64,000 nt of DNA from SZAS-7 sp964514655 (GCA_964514655.1 CAZEQY010000011.1:40253-104252), one strand, 5' to 3'. Shown: positions 42,763 to 52,493, numbered from the stretch's first letter. Numbers and translations: made by a program. The notes: generated by a model from the sequence alone, not told the origin.

Positions 42763-43662
42763 TTGGAGAATATTATTCAACACTCAAGTCGAGACACCGT
42801 ACAAAAAATGGAAGCAAACTACCGTCAGAAAAACCTCTTTGATGAAGCTTTTCCGGGACTTACAACTGCTATAGCACGTGCTAAACAGGTAGGCTACCCT
42901 TGGGTAAGTACACCCTTTATAAAAGAAATACAGGGCAACCCAGTATCTCATGTAGGCCTTTTGGATTATCCAGTATTCATAAATGGAAAAAAGCACTTAA
43001 TGGGGGCACTACACGCTATTTGCACTAAAGCAACGCATCAGGGCAAGGGCTTTGCTACAGCATGTATTCAAGAGGCTATTGCTTGGGCAAAAGATCGCTA
43101 TGAGTGTCTACTACTCTTTACCGAGATTCCCAAATTTTATGAGAAGCTATCTTATAAGCCTATTCAGGAACATCGCTTTCACTTGCAAATACAACGCCCA
43201 AAAGGCCACTACGAGCTTATAAGCTTAGTCACACCTCAAGATGATGCACTATTTGTTCGATGTTTTCGCGAGCGCTCAAGCCCTTCAGACCACTTTTGGA
43301 TGCAAGATAATGGTCAAATTGCTTCATTCAACACATTGTTTGCAACATATCCCACCTTCTGGTCGCTATACTATAGCCCTATTTTTGATGGAATTCTCTC
43401 TTTTAAGATACAAGATAAGACGCTTCATCTATTTGACGTTATCGCAAGAAAACTCCCCTCTTTAGACCTAATACTCGCTCATCTACCAAGCGTGATCGAA
43501 GAAATATACTTCTACTTCTCACCCGACCTATTCACCACTACAGCGACATGCAAACCTCTTCTTTGTGACAACAGCATGGTCGATTTTAGCGGCTACCTTA
43601 TGGCCTATGGCCCCTTCCCCGACACCTTGCCATTTACGATTCCCCCTCTCAGCCGTTGCTAG
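42763..43662 (+). CDS. GNAT-family N-acetyltransferase (Eis-like two-domain)
   Basis: The frame opens with TTG 42763; ATG 42808 is an alternative, and neither has a good ribosome binding site. An N-terminal GNAT domain carries GALHAICTKATHQGKGFATACIQEA, whose QGKGFA is the acetyl-CoA pyrophosphate loop. YEKLSYKPIQEHRFHL ends the domain. The second half (about 145-299) is a divergent lid or second GNAT-like domain, as in Eis-type enzymes. Substrate unknown. The 3' end overlaps the convergent sufE-like gene by 14 bp. Confidence 0.78.
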   Translation: MENIIQHSSRDTVQKMEANYRQKNLFDEAFPGLTTAIARAKQVGYPWVSTPFIKEIQGNPVSHVGLLDYPVFINGKKHLMGALHAICTKATHQGKGFATACIQEAIAWAKDRYECLLLFTEIPKFYEKLSYKPIQEHRFHLQIQRPKGHYELISLVTPQDDALFVRCFRERSSPSDHFWMQDNGQIASFNTLFATYPTFWSLYYSPIFDGILSFKIQDKTLHLFDVIARKLPSLDLILAHLPSVIEEIYFYFSPDLFTTTATCKPLLCDNSMVDFSGYLMAYGPFPDTLPFTIPPLSRC

Positions 43663-44092
43663 CGCCAAAGGCCATAAGGTAGCGAAGGGCCTCTTGCTTC
43701 ATGCGCAGGTAGATGCTTGCAAGGCCATTGGCACGGCCTGGAGTTAGGGTTTGGGGGATCTTAAGTTCTTCAAGATAGGTGGGAGGGCATTTAAGAATAG
43801 TTTCAGGATCTTCGCCGCTATAGACGCGGATGAGTAGCGTACTTAAACCGGCTGAAATAATAGCGTCTGCTTCTGTTTCAAAGTAGACTTTGCCTTGCAC
43901 GTAGTAGGAAACAAGATACATGCGGCTTTGACAGCCGCGCACGAGATATTCGTCAGTTTTATATTTTGGGTTTACGTGACACTCTGATCTCCCTATTTCG
44001 ATAATCTTGTCGTACTTTGCTTCTACGCTTACAAGACCCGAAAAGAGCTCTTTGACTGCCTGCTGCTTTTGAAGACATGATTCAAAACTCAT
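43649..44092 (-). CDS. sufE: SufE-like iron-sulfur assembly protein
   Basis: At 147 residues this is a standard SufE. The active cysteine is Cys54 in DEYLVRGCQSRMYLVS, matching the V-x-GC-x-S motif that accepts persulfide sulfur from the cysteine desulfurase SufS. EADAIISAGLSTLLIRVYSG is the next conserved block. It overlaps pncA by four bases (ATGA) at the end of the NAD-salvage operon. SufS and SufBCD are not in the window. Confidence 0.9.
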   Translation of the reverse strand: MSFESCLQKQQAVKELFSGLVSVEAKYDKIIEIGRSECHVNPKYKTDEYLVRGCQSRMYLVSYYVQGKVYFETEADAIISAGLSTLLIRVYSGEDPETILKCPPTYLEELKIPQTLTPGRANGLASIYLRMKQEALRYLMAFGASNG

Positions 44093-44721
44093 GTAACCCT
44101 TTTAATAACCTGCTCTGTAGTAACAAGCTCTGCACCTGCTTCTACTATTTTGCGAATTGCTGTTTCGACATCACCTGGCTTTAGATCAACGCCTCGGCAG
44201 GCATCTACAATTACATGTGCCTTATATCCTAACTTCACAGCATCTAAAACAGAGTATAAAACACAATACTCTGTAGTAAGACCTGCAAAGTAGAGGTCTG
44301 TAATTCCAGACTTTCGCAAAATATCATCAATCCCCGTTGCACGGTGGCGCTGGTTGTCAAAAAAGACACTGTAGCTATCAACATCGGGATCTACCCCTTT
44401 GTGGGCAACATGCTCAAAATATTGAGTATCGAGTTTTGATGAGAATTCGCAGCCGAAAGTTCCTTGTACGCAGTGATCTGGCCAGAGCGTCTGATTAATT
44501 CCGTCCACAAGTATACTCTCTCCAGGCTTTTTTGACCACCTTGAGGCAAAGCTGCAGTGATGAGGCGGATGAAAGTCCTGCGATGCTACCCGCACATCAA
44601 AGGCTAGCGGTACAAGTGTATTTATCAGCGGGATTATGTCATACCCTCCGGGAACCCCTAGTGCCCCATCTGGTAAAAAATCATTTTGAATATCAACTAT
44701 TATTAAGCCATTTTTAGTCAT
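44089..44721 (-). CDS. pncA: Nicotinamidase
   Basis: The preferred ATG 44721 overlaps the pncB stop by eight bases; a further ATG at 44733 is within pncB. Catalytic residues are Asp in GLIIVDIQNDFLPDGAL, Lys in EHVAHKGVD and Cys in FAGLTTEYCVLYS. The metal site is DFHPPHHCSFA. The enzyme converts nicotinamide to nicotinate, the substrate of the upstream-encoded PncB. Length, 210 residues, is typical. Confidence 0.94.
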   Translation of the reverse strand: MTKNGLIIVDIQNDFLPDGALGVPGGYDIIPLINTLVPLAFDVRVASQDFHPPHHCSFASRWSKKPGESILVDGINQTLWPDHCVQGTFGCEFSSKLDTQYFEHVAHKGVDPDVDSYSVFFDNQRHRATGIDDILRKSGITDLYFAGLTTEYCVLYSVLDAVKLGYKAHVIVDACRGVDLKPGDVETAIRKIVEAGAELVTTEQVIKRVT

Positions 44722-46174
44722 GGCGCTCTCCAAAGCGTGTTTTTCGTATGTTCGTAATGAGGTGAGTTTTTAAATCGTAAAGCTGCTTTTCCATCCCAAC
44801 CGGATAAGTGTGCGGGTTTAAAAAGCGCTTCATACCTACAGGAAGGTGGCTTAAGCTCTCTTTTGTAACCTGCTGTATAGCTTTAAGAGTTGGCAGGCTA
44901 TAGACAAGTTTACCCTCTTTAAAGATGGGTACAAGAAGATCTTCCCCCACAAAACTCTCATCAATAACCACCTTTTTTGTGGGGTCAAATGGGTCAACAT
45001 TATCGCCAACACCAAGTGTGATATCGTAAAGAAGATCCCCTGCATAGAGCCCATCCTTACTATAGCGACGAACCTGCAATCTACCAGGGTTTGAGACCTT
45101 TGCAAGCTGCTCAGATAGCTTGAGGGTATATTTCCAGCTGCCCTTATCATCTTCTAAAGCTGAAAGCTTATACACACCGTCTAAAGCAGCTTGGTCCTTG
45201 CCCGTAACTAGGCTTGTGCCAACACCCCAGATAGCTATTTTTGCCCCCTGGTGCTTAAGCTCTGATATCACTGTCTCATCAAGCTCATTGCTTGCGATGA
45301 TCTTTACCTGTTCAAGACCTGCTGCATCAAGTAGCCTTCTACTTTCTATGCTGAGCTGCGCAAGGTCGCCAGAGTCTAGGCGTATCCCAAATAAGCTATG
45401 ACCCTGTTTTTTAAGCCATAGGCCTACTTGTATTGCCTTCTTTACCCCTTCAATCGTATCGTAGGTATCTACTAGAAGAACAGAGATGTCAGGATAGACC
45501 TTTGCATAGGCCTTAAAGGCCTCTTCTTCATCATCAAACGCCATTACCCAGCTATGTGCATGAGTCCCTTGAGCGGGTATTCCATAGCGCTTTGCAGCAA
45601 GTACATTAGAAGTAGATGTGCAGCCTCCAATAAAGGCGGCTCTACTTGCAGTAAGAGCCCCGTCAATACCTTGAGCGCGCCTTAGGCCAAACTCCATTAC
45701 AGGATCACCCTCTGCCGCCAGGCATATTCTACTTGCCTTAGTAGCAATAAGGGTGGGAAAATTAACGAGGTTAAGTAAGGGGCTTTCTAAAAGCTGGCAC
45801 TGTAAGAGTGGCCCCTCAACGCGAAGCATTGGCTCGTAGGGGAAAACAAGCTTTCCTTCACTCACGGCATCTATGCTTACATGTAGCTTGAGGCCTCTTA
45901 GCATATCAATAAAACTAGAGTCAAAAAAAGGCTGCCCAGAAGGTGTTTTAAGATCTTTCAAGTAGTCTATATCACTTTCATCAAAGCCAAAATTCTGGAT
46001 ATAGTCAACCACTGCTTCAAGCCCACAGGCAACTGTAAACCCACCCTTAAATGGTGGCCTACGAAAGAAAAGGTGAAAACAAGCCTTGCGGTTTGCTAAA
46101 CCCTCCTTCCAGTAAGCATAGGCCATACTAAGCTGGTAAAAATCCGTAAGCAGCGATAAAGAATTATTTTTCAT
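44714..46174 (-). CDS. pncB: Nicotinate phosphoribosyltransferase
   Basis: The 486-residue protein is of the longer NAPRTase type. Evidence includes LLTDFYQLSMAYAYWKEG at the start, FHLFFRRPPFKGGFTVACGL, MEFGLRRAQGIDGAL, THAHSWVMAF and LVDTYDT, with LFGIRLDSGDLAQLS of the PRPP/phosphate site. It makes nicotinate mononucleotide for NAD synthesis. It heads the pncB-pncA-sufE operon. Obligate intracellular chlamydiae often depend on host NAD, so a full salvage route is informative. Confidence 0.94.
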   Translation of the reverse strand: MKNNSLSLLTDFYQLSMAYAYWKEGLANRKACFHLFFRRPPFKGGFTVACGLEAVVDYIQNFGFDESDIDYLKDLKTPSGQPFFDSSFIDMLRGLKLHVSIDAVSEGKLVFPYEPMLRVEGPLLQCQLLESPLLNLVNFPTLIATKASRICLAAEGDPVMEFGLRRAQGIDGALTASRAAFIGGCTSTSNVLAAKRYGIPAQGTHAHSWVMAFDDEEEAFKAYAKVYPDISVLLVDTYDTIEGVKKAIQVGLWLKKQGHSLFGIRLDSGDLAQLSIESRRLLDAAGLEQVKIIASNELDETVISELKHQGAKIAIWGVGTSLVTGKDQAALDGVYKLSALEDDKGSWKYTLKLSEQLAKVSNPGRLQVRRYSKDGLYAGDLLYDITLGVGDNVDPFDPTKKVVIDESFVGEDLLVPIFKEGKLVYSLPTLKAIQQVTKESLSHLPVGMKRFLNPHTYPVGMEKQLYDLKTHLITNIRKTRFGERHD

Positions 46175-46231
46175 TAAATCCTGAATAAAACGAGGAGTTT
46201 ATCTCTCTGATTTTTGTTTTTCAATATAAAT

Positions 46232-46260
46232 TTGATTTTAAATCACCTCAGTTTTAAAAT
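46232..46260 (+). promoter_or_regulatory. Promoter of the 46288 effector-candidate gene
   Basis: TTGATT at 46232 and TAAAAT at 46255 are 17 bp apart. An unusually complete ribosome binding site, AAGGAGGTG at 46275-46283, follows four bases before the ATG, implying strong translation. Confidence 0.6.
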
Positions 46261-46287
46261 TATGATTAGACACTAAGGAGGTGTTTT

Positions 46288-47769
46288 ATGGTTACCCCAT
46301 CTAGCCCCCTACCTCACACACCCGCCCCAGGGGAACAAAAGCCCTCAAGCCCCCCACAATCTCACCTAGGCAAGCTCTTTGAGCAGTACATCCAAAGCCC
46401 CGTTTCAAAGGCCCTTCACTGGATAGACAAGCAAGTAACGCCTAAAAAGGGTGATGACTATGTCTTTATGGATGGACCCTTTATTGGCCATAAGGTAGGT
46501 GAAGTACGAAGAATCATGGAAGAAAGCAAAACAGGCGAAATAAGTGATGACTCTGAAGATGATGTTCAGTCTATAAATTCAACTACTGACGAAGAAACTG
46601 AAGTAACGGTTTCAGGTCTTTTAGAAGAAAATAAACAGCTACGAGAAGAAATTAAACAACTTAAAGCATGGCCTGACTTCTTTAAGATGCCCGGAGAATT
46701 TCGTTTTCAGGGCGGGCAACTTATGGGCCTTACGATAGCTGAAGCAAGAGAATTTCTTAAAGAAACTCGAGCTGCAGCAAAAACAGAAACACCCAAAACA
46801 GAAAGCCCCACTTCAGAAGAATTGGAAAAACTACGCAATGAAAATGCCGCACTTAAAGCCGAAAATGAACATCTAAAAAAGGCACTTTCCTCCGGCTCAT
46901 CATCTCGCGAGGTAAAACTAGAAGCACTTGTCAGACTGCTTGCAAGCAAAGGACTCCTTGTTTCTGCAAGAGAGCCATTTGCCTATAGCCCGGAGCAGCT
47001 TAGCGTGCCCTTTGTAGAAAAAGCACTTGCTAAACTCTCAAATGCAAGTGAGCCTTGGTTTATTCGAGAAACGATTGAAAAAGATGGCAAAAAGATCATG
47101 ACATCACGCCTTACAGAGGCTGGGCAGCAAGCTGTACCCATATTAGAAAAACTTGGGTTGATTGAACCGACTGTAAGAAGCGAGGGCGGCGTCCTCTATG
47201 TCGCAAAACCGCGCTGGGACAAAGAAAAGGCCTTTCTGTTTCTTAAGAGAGAGTTTTTAGAATGGGCAGGTAGCGAAAATGAGCTCGTAGTAGATGTTAA
47301 AAAGCCAGAGGGATTTTTAGATTTATCTGCTGAAGATAGCAATAGCCTACTCAATAACTACCTTACCGGACAACCTGCTAAATCTCGACCTGCACAAGAG
47401 CAGCTAGGCATGCCGGATCGCGACCAATTGCTTCAGTGCAGCCTTGATCTTGCAAGAGTAAAAGCACTTGCTATCATCAAAGAACGAGCTGATGAGCTTT
47501 TTGAAAACGCCCAAGACAAGCAGTGTATGCAAAATCCGACTGCTGACTTTGCTACCTATGATGCTCTTCAAGCAAAACAAACAAAAATTCAAGCTGCAGC
47601 TGAAGAAGGTAAAGGTAAACAAGCTACCTACTACCAAGAACAAAAAGCTAGAGCTGAAGAAATTAGGGCCGAACACGCCCTTATTGAAGCTGTTCTTGCA
47701 GGCAAGGACATGCCCACAGAAGCTGTAGCTCCTCCTCCACCGCCACCACCACCGCCTCCTCCGAAGTAA
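46288..47769 (+). CDS. Coiled-coil protein with polyproline tail, candidate type III effector
   Basis: The 493-residue protein starts MVTPSSPLPHTP, a Ser/Pro-rich unstructured N-terminus typical of type III substrates, though not proof. Acidic stretch at ~95-120 (SDDSEDD) precedes coiled coils at ~120-140 (LLEENKQLREEIKQL) and ~175-200 (EELEKLRNENAALKAENEHL). Motifs PFIGHKVGEVRRIMEE and QLMGLTIAEAREFLKE look like a repeated ~20-residue element. The tail is helical and Gln/Ala/Lys-rich and ends in eleven prolines plus lysine, the type of tract bound by profilin or SH3/EVH1 domains. Own promoter and strong ribosome binding site. Confidence 0.75.
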   Translation: MVTPSSPLPHTPAPGEQKPSSPPQSHLGKLFEQYIQSPVSKALHWIDKQVTPKKGDDYVFMDGPFIGHKVGEVRRIMEESKTGEISDDSEDDVQSINSTTDEETEVTVSGLLEENKQLREEIKQLKAWPDFFKMPGEFRFQGGQLMGLTIAEAREFLKETRAAAKTETPKTESPTSEELEKLRNENAALKAENEHLKKALSSGSSSREVKLEALVRLLASKGLLVSAREPFAYSPEQLSVPFVEKALAKLSNASEPWFIRETIEKDGKKIMTSRLTEAGQQAVPILEKLGLIEPTVRSEGGVLYVAKPRWDKEKAFLFLKREFLEWAGSENELVVDVKKPEGFLDLSAEDSNSLLNNYLTGQPAKSRPAQEQLGMPDRDQLLQCSLDLARVKALAIIKERADELFENAQDKQCMQNPTADFATYDALQAKQTKIQAAAEEGKGKQATYYQEQKARAEEIRAEHALIEAVLAGKDMPTEAVAPPPPPPPPPPPK

Positions 47770-48267
47770 TTACCCGTAAAAATCGAGGATCGTGGTAGCT
47801 ATTTCATTTGGGCTTAGGGAGTCTACGTCGATGCGGTATTTGCAAACTTTGCAAAAAACGGGATGGCGTTTTTCAAACACCTTCTTAAATGATGAATGAG
47901 GGTCTTTGGGATCTAAAAAGGCGCTTTGGGTGTTTAGGCGCTGCATGAGAGTTTCTGGAGAAGAATAAAGATATACTAGGCTTCCCATACTGGGAGCAAG
48001 CTCTTGAGCCTTTTTGCTTAACAGGGTGCCGCCCCCAAGGGCTATTACAACTTTTTTCTGCTTTTTTAGATCTTCTAGCATTTTAGCTTCAGTCTCTCTA
48101 AATCGATCTTCAGATAGCTCCTGATAAATCTCGCCTATTGGCTTTTTATAGTGATCCACCAAAAGCTCGTCTGTGTCAAAAAAAGGAAGATCAAGCATTT
48201 GAGCTACTAGACGGCCGGTTGTGGTTTTGCCCACACCCTTAAAGCCAGCAAGAATTAATTTTAACAT
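47770..48267 (-). CDS. aroK: Shikimate kinase
   Basis: The 165-residue kinase has a Walker A AGFKGVGKTTTGR at residues 7-19, the shikimate-binding DTDELLVDHYKK at 32-43, RFRETEAKML and the Walker-B-like VVIALGGGTLL. It phosphorylates shikimate before the AroA reaction. The start overlaps aroA by seven bases. Length is normal. Confidence 0.93.
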   Translation of the reverse strand: MLKLILAGFKGVGKTTTGRLVAQMLDLPFFDTDELLVDHYKKPIGEIYQELSEDRFRETEAKMLEDLKKQKKVVIALGGGTLLSKKAQELAPSMGSLVYLYSSPETLMQRLNTQSAFLDPKDPHSSFKKVFEKRHPVFCKVCKYRIDVDSLSPNEIATTILDFYG

Positions 48268-49520
48268 ACTGTCACTCCAGACAACCTTTGAATTTCTAAA
48301 AAGAAATTCTTATACGTTTTTTGCACACACTCACCGCCATCCAATGTGCTTTTTCCCTTTGCAGCAAGTGCTGCAACTGTAAGCGCCATTGCTACGCGAT
48401 GGTCGTTATGGGCATATAGTGATGCCCCATGTAACTTTGACTGCCTAATCGTGAGCCCATCGGGGTGTTCGATACAATCAGCACCCATTTTAGTTAGCTC
48501 TTGCTTCATGCTCGCAATCCGATCACTTTCTTTATTTCGGGCTATTGCACCGTTATACAGGCGTATCTGTCCCTCGGCATAGCAACCCACTACAGATAGT
48601 ATCGGCAGCGCATCTATGCAGTCATTTACGTCAATATCACATCCATATAATTTTTGTGGACCCCTGATGTGAATTGCGCTATTTTCAATCAAAAATTTTG
48701 CGCCCATTTGCTCTAGGATCGAAAGTATAACTTTATCACCTTGCACATCATCGAGGTCAACATCTTCGATCACAAGCTCAGATTCAGTCAGAATCGCAGC
48801 CACAAGTGGAAAGGCACAAGAGGAAAAATCAGCAGGTACGCGGTAGGAAAAGGGATTTATATGTCCTTGACCATGAATACTATAGCAGTTTTTGCCATTT
48901 TCTTCATAGCCTACACCTAACCGCCTCAGCCAGTAGAGTGTCATCGCAAGCCAGGGCTTCTCTCCTATATTATTTACTTGAATTTGCGTTGTTCCCTTAA
49001 GCATGCTTGCTGCAATCATCAGCGCTGAAACCGGCTGCGAATCGCTACCATCCACAACTACTTTTCCAGCCGTAATGGGACCCTGTACAGTAAATGGTGC
49101 GTAATCACCATTTGAACTACACTTTGCCCCAAGCTGAGAAAGGCCATCCAAAAGCGGCCTACAAGGCCTTCTTGTCTTGCACGACTCATCGCCAGAGATA
49201 TGAAAAATTCCCCTGCCAAGTGAAGCAACTGCCGCCATAAACCGCAGCACAATGCCCGAATTTTCTGCCTCAATATGCCCGGCAGCCTTATCTAGATCAA
49301 TACCGCCATAAATTTCTAACGACGCATTATTTCGCAAAATTGTAGCCCCAAGCATCTGACACGCCCTAATCATAGCTTCGGTATCTGGTGAATCTAGAAT
49401 ATTATCTATTTGTGAAACACCGTCTGCAAGTGATGCAAACAATATCGCGCGAAGCGTATGCGACTTTGATGCAGGAAGAACAATGCGGCCATGAAGAGCA
49501 CTTGGAACGATATCTATCAC
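48261..49520 (-). CDS. aroA: 3-phosphoshikimate 1-carboxyvinyltransferase (EPSP synthase)
   Basis: At 419 residues the protein has the EPSP synthase sequence: LPASKSHTLRAILFASLADG at 16-35, LRFMAAVASLGRG, DGSDSQPVSALMIAASML and the C-terminal RNKESDRIASMKQEL followed by YAHNDHRVAMALTVAAL. It joins PEP to shikimate-3-phosphate. With aroK downstream it retains part of a shikimate pathway, which leads to chorismate in chlamydiae. LASKS-type PEP residues are intact. Confidence 0.95.
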   Translation of the reverse strand: MIDIVPSALHGRIVLPASKSHTLRAILFASLADGVSQIDNILDSPDTEAMIRACQMLGATILRNNASLEIYGGIDLDKAAGHIEAENSGIVLRFMAAVASLGRGIFHISGDESCKTRRPCRPLLDGLSQLGAKCSSNGDYAPFTVQGPITAGKVVVDGSDSQPVSALMIAASMLKGTTQIQVNNIGEKPWLAMTLYWLRRLGVGYEENGKNCYSIHGQGHINPFSYRVPADFSSCAFPLVAAILTESELVIEDVDLDDVQGDKVILSILEQMGAKFLIENSAIHIRGPQKLYGCDIDVNDCIDALPILSVVGCYAEGQIRLYNGAIARNKESDRIASMKQELTKMGADCIEHPDGLTIRQSKLHGASLYAHNDHRVAMALTVAALAAKGKSTLDGGECVQKTYKNFFLEIQRLSGVTVC

Positions 49521-49568
49521 ACAACACCCCTTTCAACTTATTACTAGATGAGCTATACTCACCTCTAT

Positions 49569-50270
49569 ATGTATAAACTACTTTGCCTTATTTTGCTGCC
49601 TTTACAGCTTGCAGCGACCACTCTACAAATAGAAGATGCAAAGCCCGGAGACTTTATTGTCTATGGCTATAAAGAGTCGCTCGTGCTTGTGCGCGTGCGT
49701 GAATATAAGGCTCCACACCTTGTTTTCGAAGAAATTAATGCGCCAAAACAGGCAAATTCCACAGACTGGCAGGCATGGATTTCTAAAAATGCCCCTGGGC
49801 ATACCTCGTGGACAATAAGCCGCATTGACTTAGAGACACATAAAGTAGACTCTATCTTCTCGGTAGATGAAAAAATGTTTACCGACTCCAACCCTGCCTT
49901 TCAATTTTTGCCAACGCTGCTTACTCTCAAACTAGAGCCCATTGACAGAGCAGCAAGAAAACGAATTGGCATAGAGCCGCAATCTGGAGAGCCTGATGTC
50001 AGACGGCTTTGGCAGCCTAAGATCATCTATGAGGGCAAAGAAATTTCTCCTCCGGTATCTGCCTATACAACCAAATGGCCAGCTGATGATAGCGAACTAT
50101 CCGGCAAAACAATCGACATCTACCTTGTTCAAAACCCAGCCCTTACTTACTTACCCTACTGGATTGAAGTATCAGGCGGTGTACAAAAAGCCAAAATATC
50201 GGCCCTAGATTCCGGTAGAAACCTGACTTCGCCCATAACTCTCGCTAGTTATGAACAACATCCCAAATAG
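49569..50270 (+). CDS. Exported orphan protein
   Basis: ATG 49569 gives a classical signal peptide (MYKLLCLILLPLQLAA); an earlier ATG at 49548 only adds seven residues. The 233-residue product is otherwise hydrophilic, with short beta-type segments, for example GDFIVYGYKESLVLVRVREY and KTIDIYLVQNPALTYLPYWIEV. No enzyme motif is seen. It stands alone, divergent from aroA, and is likely periplasmic or outer-membrane associated. Confidence 0.65.
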   Translation: MYKLLCLILLPLQLAATTLQIEDAKPGDFIVYGYKESLVLVRVREYKAPHLVFEEINAPKQANSTDWQAWISKNAPGHTSWTISRIDLETHKVDSIFSVDEKMFTDSNPAFQFLPTLLTLKLEPIDRAARKRIGIEPQSGEPDVRRLWQPKIIYEGKEISPPVSAYTTKWPADDSELSGKTIDIYLVQNPALTYLPYWIEVSGGVQKAKISALDSGRNLTSPITLASYEQHPK

Positions 50271-50477
50271 CTGCTTGCGCATAAATTCCGCTCTACGCAT
50301 AAACCTATAAGTCATTGATAATTAATAACTTATAAAAACTCCGGGACCCACATAGTCCACACTCGCGGAAAATCTGTCAACAACAATTCTCGCTTCTTCA
50401 ACACAACTCCCACAATTGTTCGCAAACTTTGACAAAAAGGCGAACAAAAAGCAAACATTTAGACGAGGGTCGTGAAT

Positions 50478-50565
50478 TTGAAACACAGAGACACGGGGAT
50501 CACAGAGAGAAAAAAGTACTTACCCTCATTACTCTCTCTATGCATCTCCGTGTCTCTGCGTTTCA
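50478..50565. repeat. Inverted repeat in the 369-bp gap before lepB
   Basis: Arms 50478-50510 and 50533-50565 are complementary over 33 bp with about four mismatches, built on CACAGAGACACGG-type sequence, with a 22-bp spacer. Such ACAGAGACACAG-rich palindromes are scattered in many bacterial genomes. The rest of 50271-50639 shows no gene. Confidence 0.7.
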
Positions 50566-50639
50566 TTTTTTAAGAATACAATGCTGTGCAAAATGTGAAT
50601 GGATGGGTAGAATAGATCTTTTTCAAACAAGAGTTCACG

Positions 50640-52481
50640 ATGACAAAACCCTACTCTCTTCGCAAATGCCGCAACATCTTTAAAGATGCTGTAATTCGAT
50701 ATAAAAAGCTGTCTAAGCGCCTGCCTAATGAGCTTATGACAAATTTTGAGCGCTCGCTCGATGGCCTGGACCTTGCACTTACGAACAAAGATGTAGAACA
50801 AGCAAGGCTCTATTCGTTTGAAGTGCAGCAGTTTTTGCAAGACCATGGCAAAAAAACGCTCTTTGAACATATCAGAGAGTTTGTCATTGCTATCATCTTA
50901 GCACTTATCATCGCAGCCTTAGTGCGTCAGATGTGGTTTGAACTCTATGAAATTCCCTCAGGCTCCATGCGACCCACCTTTAGAGAAAGTGACCGCGTGC
51001 TCGTGTTTAAAGACACCTTCTGCATAAATAAGCCCTTTGAAACCGCCCACTTTTACTTTGAGCCGGAATATGTAAAGCGCGGAGAAATCCTTGTGCTTAC
51101 AGGCGATGGACTTGACCTTCCTGATGTTGACACAGTCTATTTTGGGCTCTTTCCCGGAAAGCGCCGATATGTAAAGCGCCTTGTAGCAAAAGATGGGGAC
51201 AGAATCTTCTTTTATGGCGGCAAAATCTATGGCATCGATAAAGATGATAAGCCTATAGAAGAGCCCGCAAGCATGTCCTCGCTCGAATATATCCCCTTCA
51301 TTACTTTTGAAGGCAAGCTCGATCAAGAACCGGGTCAAAAGCAGGATAAAACCTTTATCATGCGCCACATGAATATCCCCGTAGCCAAAATTGACCTTAC
51401 AAAAACCGGCCGCACAAATGGTACTCCCATTGGCATCTACAATACCTTTACAGAATGCTGGGGCCTTGGCAACTTTGCTATAAGCCGTGTGCTAGAGCCC
51501 GAAGACCTTCCAAGCTCAGCCAAAATTTTAGGCTACGACCAGCCGGATGCCCTTCTGTATCTAGAAATCAAACACAACCCAAGCCTGCCTAAAAATCAAG
51601 GCCCAGATGAAGCCGGCATGGCAACACTTGTCAATACAGAGCTTAGCTGGATACCGCTAGATGCAAATGCCTGCCAAAAGCTTAAAGAATCGCTCTATAC
51701 AGCGCGCTTTTATATACGTAATGGGACAGCCTTTCGCTACACGCCAGAAGGCCCAGATCTAAAAGGGCGCGGCGTCTTTTTAGACCGCAAAGTTCCGGAT
51801 GGCTGCTACGAATTTATTGATGGCTCTGCCTATGAAATTGGCTTAGGAGCAATCACGCACCTTCTGCCACTCACCCATCCACTATATCCACACACCCTAA
51901 AGACTCTTAAGGCGCTCTATAACTCAGGGATTGACTTTTCAAACTCCACAAATAGCCCTAAAAAGTACAACTACTATCCCGCTCGCTACGCCTACTATAG
52001 AGATGGCAGCCTCTACACGCTTTCTAAGCCACTTTTTGATAAAGATGACAAGGTGCTTTCTACCTTTATCGAAAAAGAAAAGGCAAGAGAGAAGCTCCAA
52101 AAAGGCTACATGCCCTTTTTAGATAACGGACCCCCAATGAAAGATGGCAAGCTAGACAGTAACTACATTAAATCCTACGGCCTTCTGATAGACAAAGACT
52201 ATTACCTCATGCTTGGTGATAACCACGCCATGAGCAACGACAGCCGCTTTTTTGGCGCTGTGCCACAAAAGAACCTACAGGGATCACCTGCCCTTCTCTT
52301 CTGGCCTCCAGGAAGCCGCTGGGGAAGACCGCCTCAGCCAGAGCTACCCCTCTTTCGCATCTCTAACGTGGTGGTGGTTTCGACGGCTCTTCTTGTTGCA
52401 TGGCTCTCAATTGCCTTCTACAATAGGCGCACGAGTGCTAAGTCCTATGAGCGCTCAAGAACAAAACGAAAAGAACGATAA
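50640..52481 (+). CDS. lepB: Signal peptidase I, large chlamydial type
   Basis: A membrane helix at ~80-97 is followed by catalytic Ser109 in IPSGSMRPTF and Lys178 in RRYVKRLVAKDGDRI, the Ser-Lys dyad. The conserved LGDNHAMSNDSRFFG lies near residue 526. A second membrane helix is near the C-terminus (about 573-590). Ordinary signal peptidases are 250-320 residues; this 613-residue form carries a ~300-residue insertion between the Lys box and the GDN box, as in Chlamydia LepB. It removes Sec signal peptides. Confidence 0.93.
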   Translation: MTKPYSLRKCRNIFKDAVIRYKKLSKRLPNELMTNFERSLDGLDLALTNKDVEQARLYSFEVQQFLQDHGKKTLFEHIREFVIAIILALIIAALVRQMWFELYEIPSGSMRPTFRESDRVLVFKDTFCINKPFETAHFYFEPEYVKRGEILVLTGDGLDLPDVDTVYFGLFPGKRRYVKRLVAKDGDRIFFYGGKIYGIDKDDKPIEEPASMSSLEYIPFITFEGKLDQEPGQKQDKTFIMRHMNIPVAKIDLTKTGRTNGTPIGIYNTFTECWGLGNFAISRVLEPEDLPSSAKILGYDQPDALLYLEIKHNPSLPKNQGPDEAGMATLVNTELSWIPLDANACQKLKESLYTARFYIRNGTAFRYTPEGPDLKGRGVFLDRKVPDGCYEFIDGSAYEIGLGAITHLLPLTHPLYPHTLKTLKALYNSGIDFSNSTNSPKKYNYYPARYAYYRDGSLYTLSKPLFDKDDKVLSTFIEKEKAREKLQKGYMPFLDNGPPMKDGKLDSNYIKSYGLLIDKDYYLMLGDNHAMSNDSRFFGAVPQKNLQGSPALLFWPPGSRWGRPPQPELPLFRISNVVVVSTALLVAWLSIAFYNRRTSAKSYERSRTKRKER

Positions 52482-52493
52482 TAAAGTTTTTAT

